From: Candidatus Firestonebacteria bacterium RIFOXYD2_FULL_39_29 | GTDB taxonomy: Bacteria > Oederibacteriota > D2-FULL-39-29 | Reading direction: 5' to 3' | Assembly: GCA_001778375.1 (NCBI GenBank) | Contig: MFGV01000012.1 | Coordinates: 1-45,027 of the forward strand | Length of the DNA stretch: 45,027 nt | Part shown: positions 8,249 through 16,841 of the stretch, one piece after another | Layout of the letters: each line of letters opens with the position of its first letter | How positions within the stretch are numbered: position 1 is the first letter of the stretch | Program-made: the position numbers and the translations under genes | The notes under the pieces: model-generated | What the model was told of the DNA's origin: nothing | The model's database searches: none | The model's input: the letters and a program-made list of their open reading frames with translations, nothing else

Positions 8249-8287
8249 GACCTTATGAACCTTATAAACATTACAAACTTTATGAAC
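8249..8287. repeat. CCTTAYAAAC-word repeat 3' of glyS
   Basis: An imperfect run of words of about ten bases (ACCTTATGA, ACCTTATAAAC, ATTACAAAC, TTTATGAAC) ends 7 bp from the glyS stop codon. The same word family sits directly downstream of the sugar-phosphate transferase gene (27670-27706) and of the tRNA nucleotidyltransferase gene (40464-40503). All three copies have the same relation to a minus-strand stop codon. Confidence 0.55.
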
Positions 8288-8294
8288 TATATTT

Positions 8295-10382
8295 TTACTG
8301 CACTATCTTACTAAAATCCCCCATCTTCTTGAACATGAAATTGAGGTGCGTCAGCAGAGTTATCCTGTTATTTTTAACGGCATTATCTTTATCCATTACC
8401 ATTACTTTTTCAAAGAAGGCATCAATATAGGGCATGAGTTCTTTTAAGACCTTGAACGCGGATACATAATCGCTATTTTCTATCATTTTAATAAAATCAA
8501 GTTTCCTTTTTTCTATTTTACCATGAAGATCCTTTTCCTCTTGCTCTTTAAAAAGGTGCGGGTTAGGCGCATCCGTCAAAGTCCCGTGCTCACCCCCCTT
8601 CTTGGAAATAATATTTATTACTCTGGAGAAGGTCGTTATTGCTTTATTAAAATCCGGCTCTTTCGAAAGATTGTTCAGCTCGGCTGCTTTTTTAAAAGTC
8701 AGAGTTACATTATCAAAATCAGAGGCCAGAACGGCATTTACCACATCATAACGGATTCCTTTATCAAGAAGGAGGTTTTCCATTCTTCCTTTCACAAACT
8801 CCATTATTTCATTAAGAACTTTTCCTTTCTGTACATTGATCTTGTCCGCGTAAGTATCCAGGGAAGCGTTGATCAACTCTTCAAGGTGCACCTCTATCTT
8901 TTTATTCAATATAATACTTACAACGCCAAGAGCATTTCTTCTAAGTCCGTACGGATCCTGCGAGCCGGAGGGAATAACGCCGATTGAAAAGCACCCGACG
9001 ATAGTGTCTATTTTATCAAGAATGGCAAGTGCCATACCGGTTTCGGTCTTAGGAAGGCCATCTCCGAGAAACCGAGGGAGGTAGTGTTCTGAAATAGCCA
9101 TGGCCACTTCTTTTTTTACCCCGTCAGCAAGCGCGTACTCCCTGCCCATCACACCCTGAAGCTCTGTAAACTCTCTGACCATACCTGTGTTAAGATCTAT
9201 TTTTGAAAGTTCACAAGCTTTTTTAATATCATCATACTCGGACAATTTAAGGAGCTGCTTTGCTTCATTGGCAAGTTTGGCAAGTCTTTCTGTCTTGTCA
9301 AACATAGTACCCAGCTTATCCTGAAAAGAGACTGTTTTTAATTTAGGCAGCTTGCTTTCCAGTGTAGTTTTTCTGTCTTCGTTGAAGAAAAACTCTGCAT
9401 CTTCAAATCTCGCCTTTAAAACCCTTGCATTACCGTCAATAATAACAGGAACCGCGGTATCTTTCCCGTTTTTCACGGCAATAAAGAACGGGAGGATCTT
9501 TTCTTTCTTTGAGCCCCTGACAGAAAAATACTTTTGTGTTTGCTCGATAACCTGGATCAATAGTTCTTCCGGCAAGGCAAGGTACTTTTCATCAAATCTC
9601 CCGAGCATTGCAGTCGGATACTCAACAGTATTTACATTTTCTTCCAGTATTACCGGTGAAATATTGGCAACTCCGCCCGCTTTTACGGCAAGAGCTTCCA
9701 CCTGCTTTATAATCTCATTCTTTCTTTCTTCAAAATTCGCGATTACCGCTTTTTCACGCAGTACTGACAGATATTTAGAAGGTTCCATAACTACCGCGCT
9801 TTCCGGGCTCAATATTCTATGACCGTAAGTTTTATTGGATGATGTAACATCTGAGACGGTAAATTCTACCGTATCTTTCCCGAAAAGACAGAGCATTGAA
9901 CGTATTGGTCTAGGAAAGCGGACTTCATCATGCCAGCGCATTGATTTAGGCCAATTAAGAGATAAAACAAGTTTCTTCATAAGTTCGGAAAGTACGGACT
10001 TAACTTCCTTACCTTTGATAAGTTTTTGAGCGCAGAGATATTCGCCTTTTGGCGTGGATTTTATTATAAGGTCCTTTACATCCATTCCATTTGTTTTAGC
10101 AAAGCCTAACCCCGCCTGCGTAGGTTTTCCCTCCGAATCAAAAGCCGCTTTTTTTGGCGGTCCCATAAGTTCAAGAGAGATATCCTCCTGTATTTCAGAA
10201 ACACCGGTAACCAGAAGTGCAAAACGTCTCGGCGTAGAATAGCCGGTAACACCGCCCTCTATCTTTATCTTATTTTCCGAGAAAAGCTTGACAATATTAT
10301 GCCCGAGCTGCTGCATAGCGGAAGCAATATAGCTTGCAGGTATCTCTTCCGTGCCTATTTCCAGTAATAGATCTTTACTCAT
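8295..10382 (-). CDS. glyS: Glycine--tRNA ligase beta subunit
   Basis: The 695-residue protein is the beta subunit of the heterotetrameric bacterial glycyl-tRNA synthetase, which charges tRNA-Gly with the alpha subunit in the cytoplasm. The N-terminus [15 protein letters not shown] and blocks such as [27 protein letters not shown] and [10 protein letters not shown] are diagnostic. The HD-like region and a C-terminal anticodon-binding DALR-like domain complete the usual length. It overlaps glyQ by 8 bp, the normal glyQ-glyS order. The transcript should end at the bidirectional terminator at 8143-8171 after a word-repeat tail. Confidence 0.97.
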   Translation of the reverse strand: MSKDLLLEIGTEEIPASYIASAMQQLGHNIVKLFSENKIKIEGGVTGYSTPRRFALLVTGVSEIQEDISLELMGPPKKAAFDSEGKPTQAGLGFAKTNGMDVKDLIIKSTPKGEYLCAQKLIKGKEVKSVLSELMKKLVLSLNWPKSMRWHDEVRFPRPIRSMLCLFGKDTVEFTVSDVTSSNKTYGHRILSPESAVVMEPSKYLSVLREKAVIANFEERKNEIIKQVEALAVKAGGVANISPVILEENVNTVEYPTAMLGRFDEKYLALPEELLIQVIEQTQKYFSVRGSKKEKILPFFIAVKNGKDTAVPVIIDGNARVLKARFEDAEFFFNEDRKTTLESKLPKLKTVSFQDKLGTMFDKTERLAKLANEAKQLLKLSEYDDIKKACELSKIDLNTGMVREFTELQGVMGREYALADGVKKEVAMAISEHYLPRFLGDGLPKTETGMALAILDKIDTIVGCFSIGVIPSGSQDPYGLRRNALGVVSIILNKKIEVHLEELINASLDTYADKINVQKGKVLNEIMEFVKGRMENLLLDKGIRYDVVNAVLASDFDNVTLTFKKAAELNNLSKEPDFNKAITTFSRVINIISKKGGEHGTLTDAPNPHLFKEQEEKDLHGKIEKRKLDFIKMIENSDYVSAFKVLKELMPYIDAFFEKVMVMDKDNAVKNNRITLLTHLNFMFKKMGDFSKIVQ

Positions 10383-11229
10383 CAGTTTCTCCGGTTTTCT
10401 TCAGATACCCTAAAGCGCATTTCCTTGCGATATTTCTTACCCGTCCAATATAATGCACTCTTTCCGTAACGCTTATGGCGCCCCGGGCATCCAGCAAGTT
10501 AAAAGTATGAGAACATTTTAATACATAGTCATACGCGGGTAAAGCGTAACCCAGTTTTAGAAGCGCTTTTGCCTCTTTTTCGTACATATCAAACAGCTGC
10601 GCCAGCATTCCGGTATCAGCCAGCTTAAAATTATAATTAGAGAATTCTACTTCCGACCTGTGAGCCACTTCGCCGTACGTCACACCTTTGTTCCACTCTA
10701 TATCAAATATGGATTTTTTCTTCTGGATGAACATAGCAATACGTTCCAACCCGTAGGTGATCTCAGAAGAAATTGGTTTTAGATCAATACTTCCCATCTG
10801 CTGGAAATAAGTAAACTGGGTTATTTCTAAACCGTCCAGACGCACTTCCCACCCGAGTCCCCAGGCGCCGAGAGTCGGAGATTCCCAGTCATCTTCAAGG
10901 AAACGGATATCATGTTCATCCTTACTTATACCAAGTTCTTTCAAGCTGGCAAGATAGATATCCTGAATATCTTTGGGCGAGGGTTTTATTATGACCTGAT
11001 ACTGCTGAAAACATTGAAGGCGGTTCGGATTTTCCCCGTATCTTCCGTCAGTAGGACGCCTTGAGGGCTCCACATAAGAAACCTTAACGGGCTTTTCCCC
11101 GAGTACATTAAAAAAAGTAGCCGGATTAGAGGTTCCCGCCCCTTTTTCCATATCATAAGGCTGGACTATAACACAGCCGTAATCGGACCAGAATTTATTC
11201 AAATTAAATATAATCTCTTGAAAATACAT
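10375..11229 (-). CDS. glyQ: Glycine--tRNA ligase alpha subunit
   Basis: The 284-residue protein carries the class II catalytic core of the alpha2beta2 glycyl-tRNA synthetase. Blocks such as [60 protein letters not shown] and QQMGSIDL are hallmarks of the family, and the length is typical. ATG at 11229 is preceded by a GGAG site. glyS overlaps its 3' end. The upstream spacer (11230-11467) holds a TCGAA-word element, a 32-bp palindromic insertion and a core motif seen in other spacers; no T-box leader was recognised. Confidence 0.97.
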   Translation of the reverse strand: MYFQEIIFNLNKFWSDYGCVIVQPYDMEKGAGTSNPATFFNVLGEKPVKVSYVEPSRRPTDGRYGENPNRLQCFQQYQVIIKPSPKDIQDIYLASLKELGISKDEHDIRFLEDDWESPTLGAWGLGWEVRLDGLEITQFTYFQQMGSIDLKPISSEITYGLERIAMFIQKKKSIFDIEWNKGVTYGEVAHRSEVEFSNYNFKLADTGMLAQLFDMYEKEAKALLKLGYALPAYDYVLKCSHTFNLLDARGAISVTERVHYIGRVRNIARKCALGYLKKTGETDE

Positions 11230-11260
11230 GGTTTTACTCCAATACCGTTTTTTGTTAAAC

Positions 11261-11300
11261 CGACAGCTAATCCGTACAGTAAGATTCTACTGATACAAGC
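11261..11300 (+). repeat. Spacer core motif, member 1
   Basis: The order AGCT, TCCGTA, AAGATTCTACTGATA (11281-11295) and GCTAAAT matches the core of the element at 34301-34360, where AAGATTCCACTGATA occurs at 34328-34342 (14 of 15 identical). Both sit directly upstream of a minus-strand gene. The match is by eye. Confidence 0.45.
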
Positions 11301-11315
11301 TAAATTCGAAGCATT

Positions 11316-11361
11316 AAACTCGTCCGCTGAAAGCGAGATCTCGCCAAAGGCGGAAAACTCG
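11316..11361. mobile_element. 32-bp palindromic insertion with 7-bp duplication
   Basis: A 32-bp segment (11323-11354) has terminal inverted repeats TCCGC/GCGGA and a central 12-bp perfect palindrome GCGAGATCTCGC. It is bounded by identical 7-bp copies of AAACTCG (11316-11322 and 11355-11361). Removing the segment and one copy restores a continuous TCGAA-word sequence like that at 6751-6784. This is what a recent insertion of a non-autonomous palindromic element with target duplication would leave. No transposase is present in the window. Confidence 0.55.
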
Positions 11362-11404
11362 AAACAAAACCGACAATAAACCATCTTCTTTGTTGTTTCT
11401 TTTT

Positions 11405-11430
11405 CCTTTTCGAATTTGTTTCGAATTTCG
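11405..11430 (-). repeat. TCGAA-word repeat, copy 2
   Basis: On the minus strand this is 25 of 26 identical to 6759-6784, with 24 consecutive identical bases. It forms the right arm of the spacer between glyQ and the Ig-like protein gene. The left arm (11301-11322 plus 11355-11370) is interrupted by the 32-bp palindrome. Between the two distant copies lie the second propeller gene, glyS and glyQ. Confidence 0.6.
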
Positions 11431-11467
11431 TATTTCTAATTTTTCACTTTGTACTTATCTTCCATAC

Positions 11468-13414
11468 TTACTTAATATATATAACGCCTTTAAAATCTTT
11501 TATCAAACTTTCCCCGTTTTTCCCCTGCGCTACTTTTGCCACTCTGAAAATATAACTGGAATGGGGTTCCCAACCGTTTTTTGCTTCTATGTTTAATATA
11601 TCATAATTGTCGGGGGAACTCCAAAGGAAAACAACTTCTGTTTTTGGTTCGATACTGACAAATTTTTCTGTTTCCTCATGATTCATTACCGTATTAAAAA
11701 TAATTTTAATTCCGCTCTTTGGATCTACATTCATACTGCCTTCCCCGGGCTGCATATAGGAAACCCTGCAGGATTCGGTCTTAAATTTGAATTTATACGG
11801 CTCTTTTAGTTTTTTATCGTACAAATCCACAACACTGTCGGCTATATTAATAGTATATTCTGTACTTACATTAAAATACGGTTTATGCTTCATTATGCAA
11901 TATTCAATATTAGTATCATCTATTTTCCATACCAGCTCCGCCGTAATATCAGGCTTCAATGAAATTGCTTTTTCCACCGTTTCTTTCTTCACATTACTGT
12001 TAAAAAAAACATAAGGAAATCCGCTGGTTAAAATATTTTTCTCTTCATCCTTGGGCCAGGTAGTCATAACTTTTAACGGTTCAGTAGTAAAATTTACAAT
12101 TACATCCGCGCCAAGAGTTCCGCCTGTCCCTCCCTTTAGATCTTTTTTCAGAGTAACCGTAAAAGCAGTATCTGAGGGCAGGAATTTCTCTGCAGTAAAG
12201 CTTATCTGATTCTCCTTATTATCCTTTAACAGCAGCCGGCCCTTTAAACCGGGATATACTATGATATTTGAAGGAGTAACGCTATTTTTATCCACAGGGA
12301 AATTAAAATAAAATTCCAGAGATCTATTTGAAGGCGAATGGAGTTTTGAGTCAGCCGGAACCGACCCAATAAACTTCATTCCGCCGGTAGTAAAAGTAAA
12401 TGGTTCCGCTTTTACAAGTTTTTTGCCGTCTATAGCAACGGCGCCTTCTTTAAAACTCACTTTATATTGCGTATTCGGTTTTATCGGATTTTCTTCTGCC
12501 AGGGTATCGCATTTGACAATAAGACGCCGGGAGCCGACCCAGGAAACCGAGAACCTGACAACCGGAGTAATTATCACAGCTTTTTCAACACTATCTTTAT
12601 CCATAGGTTTTGAGAAATCGAAAGCCATAAACATATTTGTATTACCTGCCTCAAGTTCGCTTATACCGAAAGTATTCGGGATCTGCACATCAAGAGCTCC
12701 TCTTTCCGGTTTACTCCTTGTAATTCTGGGATAAGCTGTATCAAAGTCAGGCTTAAGTATAATATCGCCAAGCTTTTGATTTTTATTTTTTTCTACTTTC
12801 ACCCCTTCTTTCGCCACAGGATAATACTCTTCTGCTTTAGCAAGCAGCTTGTAACTCCCTACCGGTACCATCATAAAACTAAACTCACCTTTTTCATTGG
12901 TCTTAACCGCTATTTCTACTTTATCCTGCCGGATGATTACCGTTGAGCCCTCATGGTAATAGGATTCTTCCAGTAATGCCCGGCCGGAGATACTTCCTGT
13001 TTCGGACACAGAATAACTACCCTTAGTACCCGTTATATCAGCAGCACTGCCCTCAGGCACGCCGGATTTAACTTCAGTTTTTTCAAAAGTCCCTTTTTCA
13101 ACAGATTGGGTTTTAATATCTTTTCTCTCAACTTTGCTGTCCGGATTAAATTTATTACTGCCAAATTGATTTTTATTTTCAGGATAATATATCTTTCTAT
13201 CCTCATTTGTATTTCTAACCGGGGTTTCCAAAGAAGCGGAGCCGGAACTGTCCTCCGAAGTACTTTCCCCGCTTGACTCAGCCTTTTCTGAAGTGGATTT
13301 TGAGAAGATAACGAAATATGACCCTGTAATAATCACCGCAGCAACCGCTGCTATCAAAATGTAGTCTTTGATTGCCGCAAAAAAAACAGCTATGTTAAAA
13401 CTATTATTTTTCAA
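11468..13414 (-). CDS. Membrane-anchored multi-domain Ig-like protein
   Basis: The 648-residue protein has an N-terminal transmembrane anchor (about 13-33) and a Ser/Glu-rich linker. A carboxypeptidase-regulatory-like beta domain follows (about 138-218, GRALLEES... GEFSFMMVPVGSYKLLA). About four Big_5/SbsA-type Ig-like domains make up the rest. Their signature of a paired sign phrase (KPERGALDVQ, VPADSKLHSP, WPKDEEKNI, MQPGEGSMNV) with FSKPMDKDSVEKA/FNFPVDKNSV is repeated at roughly 225, 347, 447 and 547. Such proteins are extracytoplasmic adhesive or structural scaffolds. The start is TTG at 13414 with AAAAGG upstream; no other Met lies near. It diverges from the duplicated-domain protein at 13507, which also carries an N-terminal anchor, so the two may act at the same envelope site. 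Confidence 0.8.
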   Translation of the reverse strand: MKNNSFNIAVFFAAIKDYILIAAVAAVIITGSYFVIFSKSTSEKAESSGESTSEDSSGSASLETPVRNTNEDRKIYYPENKNQFGSNKFNPDSKVERKDIKTQSVEKGTFEKTEVKSGVPEGSAADITGTKGSYSVSETGSISGRALLEESYYHEGSTVIIRQDKVEIAVKTNEKGEFSFMMVPVGSYKLLAKAEEYYPVAKEGVKVEKNKNQKLGDIILKPDFDTAYPRITRSKPERGALDVQIPNTFGISELEAGNTNMFMAFDFSKPMDKDSVEKAVIITPVVRFSVSWVGSRRLIVKCDTLAEENPIKPNTQYKVSFKEGAVAIDGKKLVKAEPFTFTTGGMKFIGSVPADSKLHSPSNRSLEFYFNFPVDKNSVTPSNIIVYPGLKGRLLLKDNKENQISFTAEKFLPSDTAFTVTLKKDLKGGTGGTLGADVIVNFTTEPLKVMTTWPKDEEKNILTSGFPYVFFNSNVKKETVEKAISLKPDITAELVWKIDDTNIEYCIMKHKPYFNVSTEYTINIADSVVDLYDKKLKEPYKFKFKTESCRVSYMQPGEGSMNVDPKSGIKIIFNTVMNHEETEKFVSIEPKTEVVFLWSSPDNYDILNIEAKNGWEPHSSYIFRVAKVAQGKNGESLIKDFKGVIYIK

Positions 13415-13506
13415 CCTTTAACCTTTTAAAAATTATTTTTTTATGATAACATATAACAAATTACAGTTATTGTACTAAATACTTCTTTTAAAGTAAAGGA
13501 GCTTTT

Positions 13507-14262
13507 ATGAAAAAATTGATATTTCTAGTCATTCTAGGGGCCCTGATATATTCAGCTTATCTATACTTTGTTAAACACCAAAACCCTCTGACAGCTTTCG
13601 AAAAAAAAGGTACAGCAACAGAAACCGTAACAACTAAAACAAGCGAGACCAAGAATCACCTGATTTTCAACCTGGAGATCGGAAAATATGTCACCGTAAA
13701 ATCAGCAATTATACCTGCCGGAGAAATCCGGCTGCTGGGAGTTGACGAAGCAAACCAATCATGCATGGTATCAATATATAAGAGTCCGGGAACGGTATCT
13801 AAAGGTATGGATCTCCGAAAAATAGTAAAAAATAAATGGACCCTTGAAGTCAGGCTCATAAGCGTTAAGGGTTCAAGCGCTATTTTATCAATAGCTCCCA
13901 TTACCAACCCGGATGACGCACTGACTATAATAAACCCTTCCGAAACAAACTCCGGAAAATCAACGGGCACAGCTGCAGACGGGAAAGAATATATTATCAA
14001 TTTAAAGTCAGGAAAACAGGTTTCTATAAAATGCAGAAATCTTTCCTATGGCTACATCGGACTTAATACTATAAATCATTCCAGGGACGAGTGCACTATT
14101 ACAGTTTACGAAATCAAAGGAACGCTAAGCAAAAATGTTGATTTTAGAAAGCAGATCGGGACTGTAACTGTTAAAGTGCGGATCGTTTCATTACAGCAAT
14201 CCGGCGTTACACTGGCCTTATCATTATCCGACTATTCTGACAGGTTTGAAGCCGGCAAATAG
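13507..14262 (+). CDS. Membrane-anchored protein with an internally duplicated unknown domain
   Basis: I do not recognise this 251-residue protein. It starts with a hydrophobic segment (about 4-22) that is either an anchor or an uncleaved signal. Two copies of an 80-residue beta-rich module follow (about 51-131 and 160-241). Shared positions include IxNLxxGKxVxxK, the xxCxxxxYxxxGTxSKxxDxRKxxx stretch and VxVRxVSxxxSxxxLxxA. Each copy has one cysteine in the same place (Cys86 and Cys196) and the second has Cys176 as well. A Thr/Ser-rich linker separates copy 1 from the anchor. AAAGGAG lies 7 nt before the ATG. It is convergent with rnr, with only 38 bp between stop codons and no strong terminator. 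Confidence 0.75.
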   Translation: MKKLIFLVILGALIYSAYLYFVKHQNPLTAFEKKGTATETVTTKTSETKNHLIFNLEIGKYVTVKSAIIPAGEIRLLGVDEANQSCMVSIYKSPGTVSKGMDLRKIVKNKWTLEVRLISVKGSSAILSIAPITNPDDALTIINPSETNSGKSTGTAADGKEYIINLKSGKQVSIKCRNLSYGYIGLNTINHSRDECTITVYEIKGTLSKNVDFRKQIGTVTVKVRIVSLQQSGVTLALSLSDYSDRFEAGK

Positions 14263-14300
14263 ACGGAGTTCTCAAAGAAAAACCCGGAGAAAACTTTGTT

Positions 14301-16406
14301 TTACTTCGCTAACACAAAATCTACCTGCCGTTTATCAACATCAACGCGTTCAACTTTGACTTTTACTTTATCTCCCAGCCGGTATCTCTTTTTGTTATTT
14401 CGGCCAAACATTGCATACTGTTTTTCATCAAAAGTATAATAATCATCGGCCATACTGGAAACATGTACCAGTCCTTCAATATAAAGCACTGAAAGTTCCA
14501 CGAAGATACCGTAGCTTTGTACGCCGGTAACAACCCCGTCAAGCACTCTACCGACATGGTTTTTAATAAGCTGGATTTTTTTCAGTTTTACTATCTCTTC
14601 TTCAACTTCCTCAGCAACCCGTTCCGTATCCGAACAATGTTTCGCAGTCTTTATGAGTTCACTTTGAGGATATTTGTTTCTATTATCCTTTTCCAGAAGT
14701 ACTTTAAGCACGCGGTGGACCGCAAGGTCAGGATATCTTCTTATCGGCGAGGTAAAGTGACTGTAATACTTCTTTGCCAGAGCAAAATGTCCTCTTGCTT
14801 CCGTGGAATAAACAGCAAGTTTCATAGACCGGAGCGCCAGATTATTTATAACTTCTTCTTCCGGTGTACCCTTTACTCTCTTTAAGAGAGCCTGGATAAG
14901 TTTTGGATCGACATCTTCTTTCAACTTTAAGGGATACTTTAAGGAATTTACAAACCGTTCAAATTCAATCAAATCATCATAGTCAGGAATATCATGCACC
15001 CTGTATATTGAAGCAAGCCCCTGGCGGAAGATATGCGTGGCAACCACTTCATTGGTAAGCAGCATGAACTCTTCAATAAGCCGGTGAGCCCAGTTACGGA
15101 TAATTTTTTCGACCCGGAGCGGCGCGTCATGGCTATCCAGAATAATTTTAGTCTCAGGAAGGTCAAAATCTATTGAACCGTCGTTAAATCTTTTTTTGTT
15201 CAGGATTTTTGCGAGCTTAAGCATGTTGTCAAGAGTGGAAGCAATGTCAGAATATTCCGCTCTCAGCTCTTTATCTTTATCCTCTACTATTTTTGAAACC
15301 TTCGTATAAGTCATCCTTCGTTTCGACCTGATGATACTCTTTACCAGTTCGTATCCTTTCAGCTCGCCCTTCGCATCCAGTTTCATTACAGCAGACATAG
15401 TAAGGCGGTCTACATCCGGTTTAAGCGAACACATTTCATTGGACAAGGCTTCAGGGAGCATAGGGATAACATGATTCGGGAAATAAATACTGTTTCCCCT
15501 CTCATACCCCTCGCTGTCAAGCGCTGAACCCGGTTTAACATAATAACTGACATCTGCAATATGCACGCCCAGATGATACTCTCCGTTTTTTTCTGTAAGT
15601 GAAACGGCATCATCGAAATCTTTTGCATCTTCACCGTCTATTGTAAAAACAATATCATCTCTAAAATCTTTCCTCTTCCAGATTTCTTCTTCCGGAATGG
15701 GCTGCGCAGAAGCCTTTGCTTCTGCTATTACCTCAGGAGTAAATTCAGTTCTTATATTATACTGCCTTATTATTGCTTTGAAATCAACTTCAGGGTCCAA
15801 TTTGAATCCAAGGATCTCGGTAATCCTCCCTTCCGGGTTCTGTCCTTTATCCGGCCATTCCGTCACCTTTACAACTACCTTTTGCCCGCCCTTTGCTCCC
15901 TTTGAATCATTTTTGTGAATATAGATATTATGCCAGACCTTTTTATCATCAGGAACAACAAAACCAAAGTGCTTGCTCTCCTCATAAACCCCGACTATTT
16001 CATTGTTTGCCCTCTCAAGTACCCTGATTATCTCCCCTTCTTTCTTTTTCCCCCCGTCTTTACTTCCCGTGACACGAACAACCACTTTATCATTATGCAT
16101 TGCTCCGTTCATCATAGGCGGAGGTATAAAAATATCCTGTTCAGCATCGGGAATAATAACAAACCCGAAACCGTTCCTGTGTCCGGAGAGTACTCCGACT
16201 TTAAGGTCCATGGCTTCCGCTAATCCAAATTTATCATGCGCCACCCGTACAATCGTACCGTCAGCTATTAGTTCGGAAAGAAACCTGTCCAGACGCTTTT
16301 TGTCCTTTTTGGAAATATTAAATTGCTTCATTATCTCCCTGAAGGGCGCCGGACCTTTTCTTCCGCTTGCAAGATATTTGAGGAATGTTTCTTTTGTTAT
16401 CATCAT
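14301..16406 (-). CDS. rnr: Ribonuclease R (RNB family exoribonuclease)
   Basis: The 701-residue protein has the RNase R domain order. There is an N-terminal winged-helix domain (about 4-62), two cold-shock domains (about 65-200), the RNB catalytic domain (about 247-575) and a C-terminal S1 domain (about 615-700). The catalytic aspartates Asp257, Asp263, Asp265 and Asp266 lie in FTIDGEDAKDFDDAVSL. It degrades structured RNA 3' to 5' and takes part in rRNA and tRNA quality control. The chain ends right after S1 and lacks the Lys-rich tail of enterobacterial RNase R. Two ATG codons are in tandem (16406 and 16403). No Shine-Dalgarno is present, but TATAAT lies 6 nt upstream, suggesting a leaderless mRNA. 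Confidence 0.96.
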   Translation of the reverse strand: MMITKETFLKYLASGRKGPAPFREIMKQFNISKKDKKRLDRFLSELIADGTIVRVAHDKFGLAEAMDLKVGVLSGHRNGFGFVIIPDAEQDIFIPPPMMNGAMHNDKVVVRVTGSKDGGKKKEGEIIRVLERANNEIVGVYEESKHFGFVVPDDKKVWHNIYIHKNDSKGAKGGQKVVVKVTEWPDKGQNPEGRITEILGFKLDPEVDFKAIIRQYNIRTEFTPEVIAEAKASAQPIPEEEIWKRKDFRDDIVFTIDGEDAKDFDDAVSLTEKNGEYHLGVHIADVSYYVKPGSALDSEGYERGNSIYFPNHVIPMLPEALSNEMCSLKPDVDRLTMSAVMKLDAKGELKGYELVKSIIRSKRRMTYTKVSKIVEDKDKELRAEYSDIASTLDNMLKLAKILNKKRFNDGSIDFDLPETKIILDSHDAPLRVEKIIRNWAHRLIEEFMLLTNEVVATHIFRQGLASIYRVHDIPDYDDLIEFERFVNSLKYPLKLKEDVDPKLIQALLKRVKGTPEEEVINNLALRSMKLAVYSTEARGHFALAKKYYSHFTSPIRRYPDLAVHRVLKVLLEKDNRNKYPQSELIKTAKHCSDTERVAEEVEEEIVKLKKIQLIKNHVGRVLDGVVTGVQSYGIFVELSVLYIEGLVHVSSMADDYYTFDEKQYAMFGRNNKKRYRLGDKVKVKVERVDVDKRQVDFVLAK

Positions 16407-16412
16407 AAGACT

Positions 16413-16437
16413 ATTATAATAGAACTAAAGGAGGATA
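16413..16437 (-). promoter_or_regulatory. Candidate leaderless promoter of rnr
   Basis: TATAAT on the minus strand (16413-16418) ends 6 nt before the ATG at 16406. TTGTAT lies 18 bp further upstream. No ribosome-binding site is present between them. The same spacing occurs before the HD-GYP gene. Confidence 0.45.
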
Positions 16438-16441
16438 TACA

Positions 16442-16670
16442 AGAGGTATAAAGGATCTTTGGAGGTGTTCTTGGAAATCTTTCGAAAATCGAAATTTGAG
16501 ATTTGACCGCAATCGATACCGTCAGTACTTAATGTATACTTTTACTCCGTCGTGCTTTTTGACGAAGAACCGTTATATACCTCATAAAGACTTTTCGAAA
16601 ATAGAAAATCGAGAATAGAACGCAATTGAGCATCTTTATCTATTGTCTATTTTCAATTGCTCAATTGCTC
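16442..16670. repeat. Composite word-repeat spacer between rnr and tRNA-Leu
   Basis: No gene is visible here. An imperfect direct repeat of about 38 bp (16479-16515 and 16591-16632) starts with CTTTCGAAAATCGAAA-like wording and ends near CGCAAT. GAGGTATA (16443-16450) is inverted at 16576-16583. A core motif at 16554-16597 (GCTTTT, CCGTTATATA, ATAAAGACTTTT) resembles the one at 40291-40333. AATTGCTCAATTGCTC words at 16655-16670 reappear as a related string 3' of tRNA-His (18658-18695). Confidence 0.5.
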
Positions 16671-16671
16671 A

Positions 16672-16753
16672 TAACGCGCTTACGAAGTGAATATAATATT
16701 CCCAATCGCGTCATACCCTGTGGGTATATTAAATTTGCTTTGGCAAATTTAAT
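16672..16753 (-). repeat. Chain of small palindromes abutting the 3' end of tRNA-Leu
   Basis: Read on the minus strand from the tRNA, three palindromes follow in sequence. First is an 11-bp perfect stem (16743-16753 with 16728-16738, CAAA loop) that even includes the tRNA discriminator base. Second is ATACCC/GGGTAT with a 3-nt loop (16713-16727), with no gap between them. Third is ACGCG/CGCGT arms enclosing GAATATAATATTC (about 16672-16711). The first lacks a T-run, so it is not a standard terminator. Confidence 0.6.
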
Positions 16754-16836
16754 GCGGAAGGGGGGACTTGAACCCCCAATCCCGTGAAGGAACTAGAACC
16801 TGAATCTAGCGTGTCTGCCAATTCCACCACTTCCGC
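16753..16836 (-). tRNA. tRNA-Leu (anticodon CAG)
   Basis: The 84-nt sequence folds as a class II tRNA. The acceptor stem is GCGGAAG/CTTCCGC with discriminator A, the D-arm contains GGTGGAATTGGCAGAC, and the anticodon loop TTCAGGT gives CAG. There is a long variable arm and the T-arm contains GGTTCAAGTCC. The CCA end is not encoded; the next bases are TTAA. It begins only 5 nt after the diguanylate cyclase stop codon. No good promoter lies between, so it is probably processed from that mRNA or started inside the gene. Confidence 0.97.
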
Positions 16837-16841
16837 AGCAG

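Noticed and set aside
11230-11467. T-box or other riboswitch before glyQ
   Set aside because: No T-box sequence, antiterminator or glycine-riboswitch core was found. The spacer is explained by repeats and a palindromic insertion.
14263-14300. Terminator between the duplicated-domain gene and rnr
   Set aside because: Only a weak CAAAG/CTTTG pairing with a long loop is present, so it is not strong enough to call.
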